Below are positions 43,048-51,312 of a DNA stretch of 64,000 nucleotides, in pieces (position 1 is the stretch's first letter; each line of letters starts with the position of its first letter). Made by a program: the position numbers and the translations under genes. Source of the stretch: Roseovarius sp. Its GTDB lineage: Bacteria; Pseudomonadota; Alphaproteobacteria; Rhodobacterales; Rhodobacteraceae. Under the pieces are notes generated by a model. The model saw only the letters and a program-made list of their open reading frames with translations, searched no databases and was not told the origin of the DNA. Where the stretch lies: positions 1 to 64,000 of the forward strand of contig JACIYT010000015.1 in NCBI GenBank assembly GCA_014359765.1, in the 5' to 3' direction.

Positions 43048-43698
43048 TCAGATGCGCAGGAATGGCTGCGCGAGCCGCGGGATCAGCGCCCGAAAGCGCA
43101 GCGGCGCATCGGTCGCGGCGAGGCAGATGCAATCATCCCCGATATCGGCCACCGGCATGTGGTCCAGCTCCGCGCCCGCCACCTCGATATCGCCCGGACC
43201 AAAGCGCCGGTCGTCGTCGAGAAATGCCCCCTTCAGCACCAGCGTGAGCTCCGTTCCGCGATGCCCGTGATCGGGCACCGCCGCGCCCGCGGGAATGTAG
43301 AGCAACCGCGCCGTCGCCCCCTTCGCGGTGGGCAGGATCGCCTGTTTCACCCCCATCCCGACAGGCCGCCAGCGCACCGCCTCCAGATCGCCGCCCACAT
43401 AATCGCAAAGCGGCGCGGGCAGGACGCCGGTCCTGCGCGGGGCGGGCGGCCGCGCGCGCGGCGTCCCGCCCGCGGCCCGGATTCGCGCCATGGTCGCGGC
43501 GAGGCTGTCCCCCGCCATCGGTTCCGCCGCTTCCTCGAGAAGCGCGCCCCCGATACTGTCGAAGGCGCCGAGCCGCGCGCGGCATTCGTCGCACATCGAC
43601 ACATGTGTGGCCACTGTCAGGCTGAATGCCTCGGGCAGCGTGCCGGCCGAGTAGGCCATCAGGAGCGCATCGGTAAGGTGGTGGCTGATCCGGGTCAT
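43048..43698 (-). CDS. chrR: Zinc anti-sigma factor ChrR
   Basis: Cytoplasmic zinc protein (216 aa) that binds and inhibits RpoE until singlet oxygen or certain peroxides are sensed. The N-terminal ZAS domain has H7, H32, C36 and C39 (THVSMCDEC). The C-terminal cupin has H144 and H146 (DHGHRGTELTLVL), E150 and H180, plus C190 and C192 (DDCICLAATDAPLRF). Every ligand described in R. sphaeroides ChrR is kept. ATG 43698 matches that protein; a GTG at 43707 overlapping the rpoE stop (GTGA) is an alternative. Confidence 0.95.
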   Translation of the reverse strand: MTRISHHLTDALLMAYSAGTLPEAFSLTVATHVSMCDECRARLGAFDSIGGALLEEAAEPMAGDSLAATMARIRAAGGTPRARPPAPRRTGVLPAPLCDYVGGDLEAVRWRPVGMGVKQAILPTAKGATARLLYIPAGAAVPDHGHRGTELTLVLKGAFLDDDRRFGPGDIEVAGAELDHMPVADIGDDCICLAATDAPLRFRALIPRLAQPFLRI

Positions 43699-43703
43699 GG
43701 TCG

Positions 43704-44258
43704 TCACTTCATTGCATGGCGCAGCCGCTCGAGCGCCAGTCTGATTCGGGATTTGATCGTGCCGAGCGGCAGGCCGGTTTCCTCGGCGATCTCGGAATGG
43801 CTGAGCTCCCCGAAATAGGCCTTTTCGATCAGCACGCGCTGTTTCTCGGGCAGCGTGGCGAGCGCCTGGCCAAGCCGCGCGCTCTCCTGTTGCAGCGCCA
43901 GCGCCTCGGCCTGGTCGGGCGCGGCCTCAGGCCCCCAGGGCAGGTCTTCGGGTTCGGGCCGCCGGGCACGGCGCAGCGCGTCGATGCGGCGGTTGCGCGC
44001 GATGGTGAAGATCCAGGTCGCCACCGAGGCGCGCGCCGGATCGAACAGATGCGCCTTGCGCCAGAGTGTCGCCATCACGTCCTGCGCGACCTCCTCGGCA
44101 AGGGTGGCATCGGCGCCCGAGCGCATGAGAAACGCCTTCACCCGCGGCGCGAAATGCCCGAAGAGCCGGGCAAATGCCGCCTCGTCCCCCGAATCGCGTA
44201 TGCGCGCAAGACACGCCACCCAATCCTCGTTCGCTGTCGTTTCGTCCGGTGATGTCAC
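43704..44258 (-). CDS. rpoE: ECF sigma factor RpoE (ChrR-controlled, ECF11 type)
   Basis: Alternative sigma factor (184 aa) of the singlet-oxygen response. Region 2 reads FGHFAPRVKAFLMRSGADAT, then EEVAQDVMATLWRKAHLFDP and SVATWIFTIARNRRIDALRR; region 4 reads LIEKAYFGELSHSEIAEETG and LPLGTIKSRIRLALERLRHA. It is very close to R. sphaeroides RpoE. I take the GTG at 44258 (GGAAAG 6 bases upstream; VTSPDETTANEDW matches the known N-terminus). An ATG at 44372 falls right at the predicted transcript start. The gene abuts chrR. Confidence 0.94.
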   Translation of the reverse strand: MTSPDETTANEDWVACLARIRDSGDEAAFARLFGHFAPRVKAFLMRSGADATLAEEVAQDVMATLWRKAHLFDPARASVATWIFTIARNRRIDALRRARRPEPEDLPWGPEAAPDQAEALALQQESARLGQALATLPEKQRVLIEKAYFGELSHSEIAEETGLPLGTIKSRIRLALERLRHAMK

Positions 44259-44377
44259 GTCGCTTTCCGCCGCCCTGTCACGTCCTCCACGTCCCCTATC
44301 ACGCGCCGCCGGGGCGGGCGAGGGGGCGCGGCAGGAGGGGGCGGGCGCGGCCCGGGTGGCATCCATCAACATGCCCC

Positions 44378-44406
44378 TTCTACGCAGCCCGGCCGCCCCC
44401 GGATCA
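44378..44406 (-). promoter_or_regulatory. Predicted RpoE-dependent promoter of rpoE-chrR
   Basis: TGATCC (44406-44401), exactly 18 bases, TAGAA (44382-44378) on the minus strand. This is the form of RpoE promoters in R. sphaeroides (TGATCC, N18, TA-rich -10), so the sigma factor would activate its own gene. Start would be near 44372. Confidence 0.75.
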
Positions 44407-44447
44407 GTTTCGCGCGCACAGCCGCAGGACCCTCATGCGCCGCGTTC

Positions 44448-44476
44448 TGATCCGCCGGGGCGCGGGCTGCGTATTC
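44448..44476 (+). promoter_or_regulatory. Predicted RpoE-dependent promoter of the FAD-oxidoreductase operon
   Basis: TGATCC (44448-44453), exactly 18 bases, TATTC (44472-44476) on the plus strand, 15 bp before the ATG at 44492. With the minus-strand site it makes a divergent pair, the -35 elements 41 bp apart. Confidence 0.75.
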
Positions 44477-44491
44477 ACTCCGGACAGACCA

Positions 44492-45784
44492 ATGACAGAG
44501 GCGCCCATGACCCTCAGAAACATCGCCGTGATCGGCGCCGGCATCAGCGGAATGGGCGCGGCAGAGCGCCTCGCCGCGCGCCACCATGTCACCCTCTTCG
44601 AGGCCGAGCCGCGCCTCGGCGGGCACGCGCGCACGGTCATGGCGGGCAGGCATGGCGATCAGCCGGTCGATACCGGCTTCATCGTGTTCAACCACGCCAC
44701 CTATCCCCGTCTGACGGCGATGTTCGACCGGCTCGGCGTGCCGGTGGTGCCGAGCAACATGAGCTTTGGCGCGTCGTTCGGCGATGGCGCGTTCGAATAC
44801 GGCCTGAGCGGCGCGCGCGCCTATTTCGCGCAACCCGCGCGCGCGCTCGACCCGCGCCACTGGCAGATGCTGCGCGATATCTTTCGTTTCAACGCCAATG
44901 CGCTCGCCGCCTCGGAAGAGCCGGGGCTGACCATCGGCGGATTGATCGAAAAGATGCGCCTCGGCCGCCGGTTCCGTGATTGTTACCTCACGCCCTTTTC
45001 CGGCGCGATCTGGTCCACGCCGGTCGAGAAGATCCTCGATTTCCCGGCGCGTGCCATGGTGCAGTTCTTCAAGAATCACGGGCTTCTGGGCTATGACGAA
45101 CAGCACCAGTGGTTCACGGTCGAGGGCGGCTCGGGCGTTTATGTCGCGCGGCTCGAGGCGGCGATGCGCGCCCTTGGCGTGACCATTCGTCTTGGCACGC
45201 CCGTCACGGGGCTGCGCCGCCTGCCCGGCGGCGTGGAGATCCGCGCCAGGGGCGGCGACTGGGAGCGGTTCGACGAGGTGATCCTTGCCACCCATTCCGA
45301 TGACAGCCTCGCGCTTCTGTCGGATGCCGACGAGGCCGAGCGCGCCGACCTCGGCGCCATCGCCTATCAGCCCAACGATATCACCCTGCACGCCGATGCC
45401 CGCCTCATGCCGCGCCGTCGCGCCGTCTGGTCGTCCTGGAACTACACCGAGGCACGCGCGAAGCGCAGCGGTCAGATCGACCTCACCTACTGGATGAACA
45501 GCCTCCAGCCGATCCCCGGGAACGATCCGCTTTTCGTCACGCTCAACACCACGCGGCCCATCCGGCAGGAGCTGATCCACGATCAGGTGACGCTCCGTCA
45601 TCCGGTCCATGACCTTGCCGCGCAGGCCGCGCAGGGCCGGGTGCGCGCGGGCAACGGGCGGCGGCACACCTGGTTTTGCGGCGCCTGGCTGCGCCACGGC
45701 TTTCACGAGGACGGGCTGTGGAGCGGGCTCGAGGTGGCCGAGGCGATCCTTGCGCGTGACACGGCGGCGCTGGCGGCGGAATGA
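44492..45784 (+). CDS. FAD-dependent oxidoreductase of the RpoE regulon (amine-oxidase/desaturase-like)
   Basis: Flavoprotein (430 aa) with an N-terminal dinucleotide fold NIAVIGAGISGMGAAERLAA and EAEPRLGGHARTV, as in flavin amine oxidases and phytoene desaturases. Other conserved stretches: PVDTGFIVFNHATYPRL, GAIWSTPVEKILDFPARAMV, SWNYTEARAKRSGQIDLTYW, and the C-terminal FAD contact CGAWLRHGFHEDGLWSGLEV. The orthologous place in R. sphaeroides (first gene divergent from rpoE, as I recall RSP_1091) is linked to membrane fatty-acid modification, possibly furan fatty acids. The ATG at 44492 is used. Confidence 0.88.
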   Translation: MTEAPMTLRNIAVIGAGISGMGAAERLAARHHVTLFEAEPRLGGHARTVMAGRHGDQPVDTGFIVFNHATYPRLTAMFDRLGVPVVPSNMSFGASFGDGAFEYGLSGARAYFAQPARALDPRHWQMLRDIFRFNANALAASEEPGLTIGGLIEKMRLGRRFRDCYLTPFSGAIWSTPVEKILDFPARAMVQFFKNHGLLGYDEQHQWFTVEGGSGVYVARLEAAMRALGVTIRLGTPVTGLRRLPGGVEIRARGGDWERFDEVILATHSDDSLALLSDADEAERADLGAIAYQPNDITLHADARLMPRRRAVWSSWNYTEARAKRSGQIDLTYWMNSLQPIPGNDPLFVTLNTTRPIRQELIHDQVTLRHPVHDLAAQAAQGRVRAGNGRRHTWFCGAWLRHGFHEDGLWSGLEVAEAILARDTAALAAE

Positions 45785-46539
45785 GCACGGTCGCCCATAT
45801 CGCGGGCCACACATGGCACGGGCGCAAGGGCGCGGTGGAGAACGCCTTTCGCTATGGCGTCGATTACCTGCTGCTCGATGCCGAGGCCCCTGCCCCGTGC
45901 GCGCCGCGCCTGTTCGGGCGCAACCGGGCGGGGCTCATGTCGCTGCATGACCGCGACCATGGTGGCGAACCGGGCAAGGGGCGGGGTGCTGCCTGGGTGC
46001 GCGAGGTGCTGGCCGCCCATGGCCTGCCCGCGCCCGCGCGCATCGAGCTGCTCGCGCAGCCGCGCGTTCTGGGCCATGTGTTCAACCCGGTCTCCTTCTG
46101 GATCTGCCGCGACGAGGACGGGGCGGTGCGGGTGATCATCGCGGAGGTGACGAACACCTATGGCGACCGCCATTCCTATCTGTGCCACCGCGACGATCAT
46201 GGCCCGATCACCGCGTCGGACCGACTCATGGCGCGCAAGTGCTTTCACGTCTCGCCGTTTCAGCCGGTGGAGGGGCGCTATGCGTTTCGCTTCGATCTGC
46301 GGGCGGACCGCATCGGCATCCGGATCGACCTGACGGCGGGCAATGGCGGGGTGCTGGCGACGCTGACCGGCCCTGTCGCGCCGCTGCGCCTGTCGGGGAT
46401 GCTCGGCGCGCTGCTGCGGCGTCCGTTCGGGTCGCGCCGGGTGCTGGCGCTCATCCATTGGCAGGCGCTGCGGCTCTGGTGGAAGGGGGCGGGGTTTCGC
46501 GCCCGCCCTGCCCCGCCCAAGGATGAGGTCAGCCGATGA
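45781..46539 (+). CDS. DUF1365 family protein
   Basis: Protein of 252 aa with AHIAGHTWHGRKGAVENAFR, FRYGVDYLLLDAE, LLAQPRVLGHVFNPVSFWIC, VTNTYGDRHSYLC, and KCFHVSPFQPVEGRYAFRFD, the usual DUF1365 landmarks. DUF1365 genes regularly accompany flavoprotein and cyclopropane-synthase-like genes in lipid-modifying clusters; a part in oxygenation of unsaturated lipid chains has been proposed in R. sphaeroides. The start overlaps the flavoprotein stop and the end overlaps the transporter start (both ATGA). Confidence 0.9.
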   Translation: MSTVAHIAGHTWHGRKGAVENAFRYGVDYLLLDAEAPAPCAPRLFGRNRAGLMSLHDRDHGGEPGKGRGAAWVREVLAAHGLPAPARIELLAQPRVLGHVFNPVSFWICRDEDGAVRVIIAEVTNTYGDRHSYLCHRDDHGPITASDRLMARKCFHVSPFQPVEGRYAFRFDLRADRIGIRIDLTAGNGGVLATLTGPVAPLRLSGMLGALLRRPFGSRRVLALIHWQALRLWWKGAGFRARPAPPKDEVSR

Positions 46540-47768
46540 GCACATTGGCCCTCACCGCCACCGCACCGCGCCTGCCCGCCTATGGGCTCTTTGCCGGGAT
46601 GCTCGCCGCCGCCGGGCTGCCGCTCTATATCCATGCGCCCAAGGTCTATGCCGAGGCGCATGGCGTCTCGCTGGCGGCACTTGGCACCGCGCTCTTCGTG
46701 CTGCGGCTTCTCGACGTGGTGCAGGATCCGGCGCTGGGCTGGCTGGCCGCGCGACTCCGCCCGGTGCGCGGGCGGGCGGTCACGGTCGCGGTGGCGCTCA
46801 TTGCGGGGGGGATGCTGGGGCTTTTTGCCGTGACCCCGCCGATTGCGCCGCTCTGGTGGTTCGCGTTGATGCTGTCGGTCGTGTTCACCGCCTTCAGTTT
46901 CCTGACCATCTGCTTTTACGCCGAAGGGGTCGCGGCGGCGGATCGCCTGCCCGGCGCGGGGCATCTGCGGCTTGCCCGCTGGCGCGAGACCGGCGCGCTT
47001 CTGGGCATCTGCGCGGCGGCGGTGGCGCCGGTGGCACTAGGCGGCTATGCGGGCTTTGCGCTCGCATTCGCGGTGCTGGCGCTGCTTGCCTGGCTTGCCA
47101 TGGCGGGCGAATGGCAGGGCGGGCGCGTGGCACCCTCGGGATTTGGCCCGGTGCTGCGCGACCGGCAGGCGCGCCGGCTCCTGCTCATCGCGCTGGTGAA
47201 TGCCGCGCCGGTGGCGATCACCTCGACGCTGTTCCTGTTCTACGTCGAGAGCCGCCTTGCCGCGCCGGGATGGGAGGGGGCGTATCTGCTGCTCTTTTTC
47301 CTCTGCGCCGCGCTCGCGGCCCCGCTCTGGGGGGCGCTGGCGGAGCGCCACGGCACAAGGCGGATGTTGCTTGCCGCCATGGTCCTTGCCATAGCGGCCT
47401 TCGGCTGGGCGGTGACGCTGGGGCCGGGCGACACGCTGGCCTTTGCGCTGATCTGCGTGATCTCGGGGGCGGCGACCGGGGCGGACATGACGCTTCTGCC
47501 GGCGCTCTTCGCGCGGCGCATGGCCGAGGTAGCCCCCGGCGCGGCCGAAGGGTTCAGCCTCTGGGCCTTCGTGTCGAAATTCACGCTCGCGCTGGCGGCG
47601 GTGGCGGTGCTGCCCGCGCTCGGGGCGGGCGGATTTCAGGCCGGCACACAGAATGACGAGGCCGCGCTGCGGCTTCTGGCGATGCTCTATGGCGGGGTGC
47701 CCTGCCTGCTCAAACTTGGCGCGGTCACACTCCTGGCGCGCATGGATCTGGATGAAAGGAGGCGATGA
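46536..47768 (+). CDS. MFS transporter, GPH-like
   Basis: Twelve-helix major facilitator (410 aa). LRLLDVVQDPALGWLAARLR in the first half is the motif A/D-like loop of the glycoside-pentoside-hexuronide cation symporter group, and its mirror LLFFLCAALAAPLWGALAER lies at the midpoint. The matching gene in the R. sphaeroides RpoE-ChrR operon is also annotated as a GPH-type symporter. Substrate unknown; in this operon a lipid-related or stress-related solute seems more likely than a sugar. ATGA-coupled on both sides. Confidence 0.88.
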   Translation: MSTLALTATAPRLPAYGLFAGMLAAAGLPLYIHAPKVYAEAHGVSLAALGTALFVLRLLDVVQDPALGWLAARLRPVRGRAVTVAVALIAGGMLGLFAVTPPIAPLWWFALMLSVVFTAFSFLTICFYAEGVAAADRLPGAGHLRLARWRETGALLGICAAAVAPVALGGYAGFALAFAVLALLAWLAMAGEWQGGRVAPSGFGPVLRDRQARRLLLIALVNAAPVAITSTLFLFYVESRLAAPGWEGAYLLLFFLCAALAAPLWGALAERHGTRRMLLAAMVLAIAAFGWAVTLGPGDTLAFALICVISGAATGADMTLLPALFARRMAEVAPGAAEGFSLWAFVSKFTLALAAVAVLPALGAGGFQAGTQNDEAALRLLAMLYGGVPCLLKLGAVTLLARMDLDERRR

Positions 47769-48331
47769 AGATGGAGCCTGTCCTGTGGATGCTCTTTGGT
47801 GCGCTTGTGATGCTCGGGCTTGTGCTGCTGCGCGCGCGCCTCGCCGGGTTCGCCGCACAACGCCCCGAGGATTACGCCGCCACCGGCCCGATGCTCGACC
47901 TGCGCGAATATCTGCGCGGCCCGATCAGATGCGAAGGCGTGATCCATGGCCCATTGGGGCGGGTCGCCTCGCGGTTCGATGCCGATTTCGAGGCCGAATG
48001 GCAGGGCAATCGCGGCGTGATGCGCGAGCATTTCCGCTATGACAGCGGGCGCAGGCAGGAGCGCGAATGGCGGCTCAGCCTCGGCAATGACGGCACGATC
48101 CGCGCCGAGGCCGACGATCTGGTGGGCCCCGGCACGGGCCGCCAGTCAGGCGCGACGGCGCAGCTCAGCTATCGCATCCGCCTGCCGCGCGAGGCGGGGG
48201 GGCATGTCCTGTCGGTCACCGACTGGATGTATCTGACGCCGGGCGGGGTGATCGTGAATCGCAGCCAGTTCCGCAAGTTCGGGATCAAGGTGGCCGAGCT
48301 GGTCGCCACCATGCGCCGGGTGGAGGCATGA
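47765..48331 (+). CDS. DUF3833 family protein
   Basis: Protein of 188 aa with an N-terminal hydrophobic anchor (about 6-22), then a lipocalin-like beta-rich part: LRGPIRCEGVIHGPLGRVAS, FEAEWQGNRGVMREHFRYDS, REWRLSLGNDGTIRAEADDL, VTDWMYLTPGGVIVNRSQFR. These match DUF3833, a small family found with DUF1365 and flavoprotein genes. A lipid-binding role fits the fold but is a guess. ATGA overlaps with both neighbours. Confidence 0.88.
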   Translation: MKMEPVLWMLFGALVMLGLVLLRARLAGFAAQRPEDYAATGPMLDLREYLRGPIRCEGVIHGPLGRVASRFDADFEAEWQGNRGVMREHFRYDSGRRQEREWRLSLGNDGTIRAEADDLVGPGTGRQSGATAQLSYRIRLPREAGGHVLSVTDWMYLTPGGVIVNRSQFRKFGIKVAELVATMRRVEA

Positions 48332-49062
48332 GCGGCTGGGCTGGCAAGCGCTACTGGCTGGTTGGCGCGACCGAGGGGCTGGGCGCGGCGCTGGCCCAGA
48401 GGATCAGCGCCGCCGGCGCCGAGGTGATCGTGTCGGGGCGCAATGCCGCGCGCTGCGCCGAGGTGGCCGAGGGCCTGCCGGGGCGCGCACAGGGGCTGCC
48501 CGTCGATGTGCAGGACAGTGCGGCGGTGCGCGAGGCCGCGGCAAGCCTCGGACAGATCGACGGGGTGGTGTTCCTCGCCGGGGTCTATTGGCCGATGCCC
48601 GCGCAGGAGACCGACGCCGAGCAACTGATCGCCATGGCGGACGTGAATTTCACCGGCGCGGCGCGCGTGCTGGGCGCGGTGCTGCCTGGAATGGTGGCGC
48701 GCGATGCGGGCCATATCGTGCTCACCGGATCGCTCGCCGGGTTTCGCGGGCTGCCCGGGGCCATGGGCTATGCCGCCTCCAAGGCCGGGGTGATGAACCT
48801 CGCCGAGAGCCTGCACGCCGATCTGTGGCGCACGGGCATCCGCGTGCAACTCGCGAATCCCGGCTTCATCCGCACGCGGCTCACCGACAGGAACGCCTTT
48901 CACATGCCGTTCCTGATGACACCCGAGGAGGCCGCGCAGCAGATGTTCGAGCTGATGTGCGACGAGAACGCCTTTCAGCGCAGCTTTCCCCGGCTCTTCA
49001 GCTACCTGTTCCGCCTCGCGCGCCTGCTGCCGGAATGGGCCTTCTTGCGCATTTTTGCGTGA
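48328..49062 (+). CDS. SDR family oxidoreductase of the RpoE operon
   Basis: Short-chain dehydrogenase/reductase (244 aa). The glycine motif is GATEGLGAALAQ, the catalytic residues are conventional: Ser in LTGSLAGFRG, then Tyr and Lys in GYAASKAG. The C-terminus is long and hydrophobic (FSYLFRLARLLPEWAFLRIF), suggesting membrane or lipid contact. Last ATGA-coupled gene of the operon; in R. sphaeroides the corresponding operon also ends with a dehydrogenase. Confidence 0.9.
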   Translation: MSGWAGKRYWLVGATEGLGAALAQRISAAGAEVIVSGRNAARCAEVAEGLPGRAQGLPVDVQDSAAVREAAASLGQIDGVVFLAGVYWPMPAQETDAEQLIAMADVNFTGAARVLGAVLPGMVARDAGHIVLTGSLAGFRGLPGAMGYAASKAGVMNLAESLHADLWRTGIRVQLANPGFIRTRLTDRNAFHMPFLMTPEEAAQQMFELMCDENAFQRSFPRLFSYLFRLARLLPEWAFLRIFA

Positions 49063-49129
49063 GATCAAGGAAAGGGTCTCGGCGCGCGGGCAAAGCTGTG
49101 GCAGGATGCTGCAGCGAGGGAGGTCCGCC

Positions 49130-49456
49130 ATGCTCGACATCACCGTTCACAAGATCGCGCAGGTCGTGCTCATGGCGCGCGAGCTCGACCGCGCCGAACC
49201 GGAGCTGCGCGCCTTCATCGACGGCATGACCGAAGAGGAACAGGCCAGCCTCGTCGCGGTGATGTGGATCGGGCGCGGCAGCTTCGAGCCGGAGGAGATC
49301 GAAGAGGCCAGGCGCACCGCCTTCGAGGAGGCGACGGCGCCCTGCGCCGATTACCTCATCGGCACGCCGCATCTGTCGGACCACCTCGAGAACGGTCTCG
49401 ATGCGCTCGGCCTTTCGGCGCTCGATGACGAGGACGAGCTGATCCGCGGGGGCTGA
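49130..49456 (+). CDS. DUF3775 family protein
   Basis: Small acidic protein (108 aa) with TVHKIAQVVLMARELDRAEP, EEQASLVAVMWIGRGSFEPE, and APCADYLIGTPHLSDHLENG, which I recognise as DUF3775. GAGGGAGG lies 5 bases before the ATG at 49130, 67 bp past the SDR stop, so it may share the RpoE operon transcript or have its own promoter. Function unknown. Confidence 0.85.
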   Translation: MLDITVHKIAQVVLMARELDRAEPELRAFIDGMTEEEQASLVAVMWIGRGSFEPEEIEEARRTAFEEATAPCADYLIGTPHLSDHLENGLDALGLSALDDEDELIRGG

Positions 49457-49489
49457 GCCGGCCCCGCGCCGCCCCCGCGCGCGCCCGCA

Positions 49490-50431
49490 TCAGGCCCCGA
49501 AGAGCACCCCGCGCCGCAGCGCCGCGCCCGTGCGCCAGATCAGCCCCGCGATCACCCCCGCCAGCACCACCAGAAGCGCGAGCCCGATCACCCGGTGCCC
49601 ACCCGATCCCGTCGCCTCGGCATGGGCGAGGCTCGCCAACGTCACCGCCGCCAGCGGAAAGCTGAGCGCCCAATGCGCCAGCGAGAAGGGCAACCGCAAC
49701 AGGCGCGGCACCTGCACCGCCACGACCAGCGCGAAGAAATAGGCGCCGTTGAGCAACACCCGCGCAAAGGGATCGACCCCGCCCACCAGCGCCACCCAGG
49801 CAAGATAGCCGACAGCCGGCGGCGCGATCAGGATGACCAGCGTCGGTTGCAGCCGACCGGGCAGCGGATCATGAAAGATCAGCCGGTTCATCACCAGCGT
49901 CAGCAGCACCACCCAGAAGATCAGCCCGACCGAGGCAAAGAACCAGCTTACCTCGACATGACCCAGCGGCACGCCCGCGACGGCCACGATCACATTCCCC
50001 ACGGCAGGGATGAACCAGGCCGGCGTCAGGTGCCCGTGCGCAAAGGCGCGGCTGCCGATCCAGCCCGAGACCACCGCCAGCGTGAGCAACAGCTGCACCG
50101 GCACCGCCACCAGCCAGAGCACCCGCGCAATCCCCGGCGCCGGCCCCATCGTGACAATGGCAAGCAGCAGCAGCGCAATCGAAATCGCCGGAAAGAAGGC
50201 AAGGCTCACCGGATGCGCCCATTCCGCCGCCACCGCGCCCGGATGCCGCACCGCCTTGGCCGCATAGGCCAGCCCCACCGCGACAAAAACTGCCAGCGTC
50301 AGAACATGCGCCGCGCCCGAGGCAAGATGCGCCATCCCCATCGCCGCCTCGCCCGCGCGCAGCGCCAGGGTGAATCCGCAGAGCCCCATCACCACCGTGA
50401 ACATCGTGACCGGCATCGCCTCAAGCCGCAT
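49490..50431 (-). CDS. TDT/SLAC1-family transporter (TehA-like)
   Basis: Membrane protein (313 aa) with ten hydrophobic segments of the tellurite-resistance/dicarboxylate (TDT) family, whose members are anion channels or acid exporters. Seen: VTMFTVVMGLCGFTLALRAG at the start, LTPAWFIPAVGNVIVAVAGV, and VSWFFASVGLIFWVVLLTLV. Start ATG 50431 follows AGGGGG at 6 bases and overlaps the preceding gene's end by 11 bp. A start at 50416 is possible. The substrate is not indicated. Confidence 0.88.
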   Translation of the reverse strand: MRLEAMPVTMFTVVMGLCGFTLALRAGEAAMGMAHLASGAAHVLTLAVFVAVGLAYAAKAVRHPGAVAAEWAHPVSLAFFPAISIALLLLAIVTMGPAPGIARVLWLVAVPVQLLLTLAVVSGWIGSRAFAHGHLTPAWFIPAVGNVIVAVAGVPLGHVEVSWFFASVGLIFWVVLLTLVMNRLIFHDPLPGRLQPTLVILIAPPAVGYLAWVALVGGVDPFARVLLNGAYFFALVVAVQVPRLLRLPFSLAHWALSFPLAAVTLASLAHAEATGSGGHRVIGLALLVVLAGVIAGLIWRTGAALRRGVLFGA

Positions 50432-51146
50432 GGTTTGCCCCCTGTTCGGGTTCGGGCGCGCCGATCGTCAGATGGAGCGGCGCGAGTCCTGCGATCTCAC
50501 CCCGCAGCACATTGCCCGCCACCACCGGCCCCACCCCGGCCGGCGTGCCGGTATAGATCAGATCGCCCGGCCCGAGGTGATAGAATTGCGACAGATGCGC
50601 GATGATCTCGGGCACCGACCAGACCATCTCCGACAGCCGCGCCTCCTGCACCACCCGCCCGTCCACGGTGAGCCGGATCGCCTGATCGGCAATCGCACCA
50701 AAGGCCGCCCCGGGCGTCAGCGCGCCGATCACCGCGGCATTCTCGAAATCCTTGCCGAGATCCCAGGGCCGCCGCGCGTCCTTGGCCTGCGCCTGAAGGT
50801 CGCGGCGCGTCAGGTCGATCCCGCAGCCATAGCCCCAGACCACCGCCATTGCCTCGGCCTGCGGCACCCGGAACGCCGGCGCGCCCAGCGCCACGACGAA
50901 TTCCACCTCGTGATGACAATCCCGCGTCCCCGGCGGATAGGGGATTGTCGTCCCCGACAGGCAGAGCGCATGGGCCGATTTGGTGAAATAGAACGGCGCC
51001 TCGCGATCCACCTCGTTGCCCATCTCGGCGGCATGGGCAGCATAGTTGCGCCCGACGCAGAAGATGCGGCGCACCGGGTAGCCCGCCTCGGCGCCCGTGA
51101 CGGGCACGAGCGGCGGGGCGGGAAGATCGAAGAGCGGTCGGGGCAT
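50421..51146 (-). CDS. Fumarylacetoacetate hydrolase family protein
   Basis: Metal-dependent enzyme (241 aa) of the FAH family (acylpyruvase or oxaloacetate-decarboxylase-like). Core: RRIFCVGRNYAAHAAEMGNE, FYFTKSAHALCLSGTTIPYP, metal-binding HHEVEF, then GIDLTRRDLQAQAKDARRPW with the third Asp, DFENAAVIGAL and GDLIYTGTPAGVGPVVAGNV. The ATG at 51146 gives the compact family length of FAHD1-like proteins. Overlaps the TDT gene by 11 bp. Substrate unassigned. Confidence 0.92.
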   Translation of the reverse strand: MPRPLFDLPAPPLVPVTGAEAGYPVRRIFCVGRNYAAHAAEMGNEVDREAPFYFTKSAHALCLSGTTIPYPPGTRDCHHEVEFVVALGAPAFRVPQAEAMAVVWGYGCGIDLTRRDLQAQAKDARRPWDLGKDFENAAVIGALTPGAAFGAIADQAIRLTVDGRVVQEARLSEMVWSVPEIIAHLSQFYHLGPGDLIYTGTPAGVGPVVAGNVLRGEIAGLAPLHLTIGAPEPEQGANHAA

Positions 51147-51312
51147 GGGATCTCCGGACTTCGCGAGATGTCGAGGCCGGTTATGCGCGCGGGCAGGCCC
51201 CTTGTCAAAGCCCGCGCAGCGACGCATCACTGGCACCACCCGATCCGCCGGGACGCGCGCCCGCCCGCACCTTGTGTCGCCCACGCCGTCCGCCGCCATG
51301 GAGCACCGCCCG

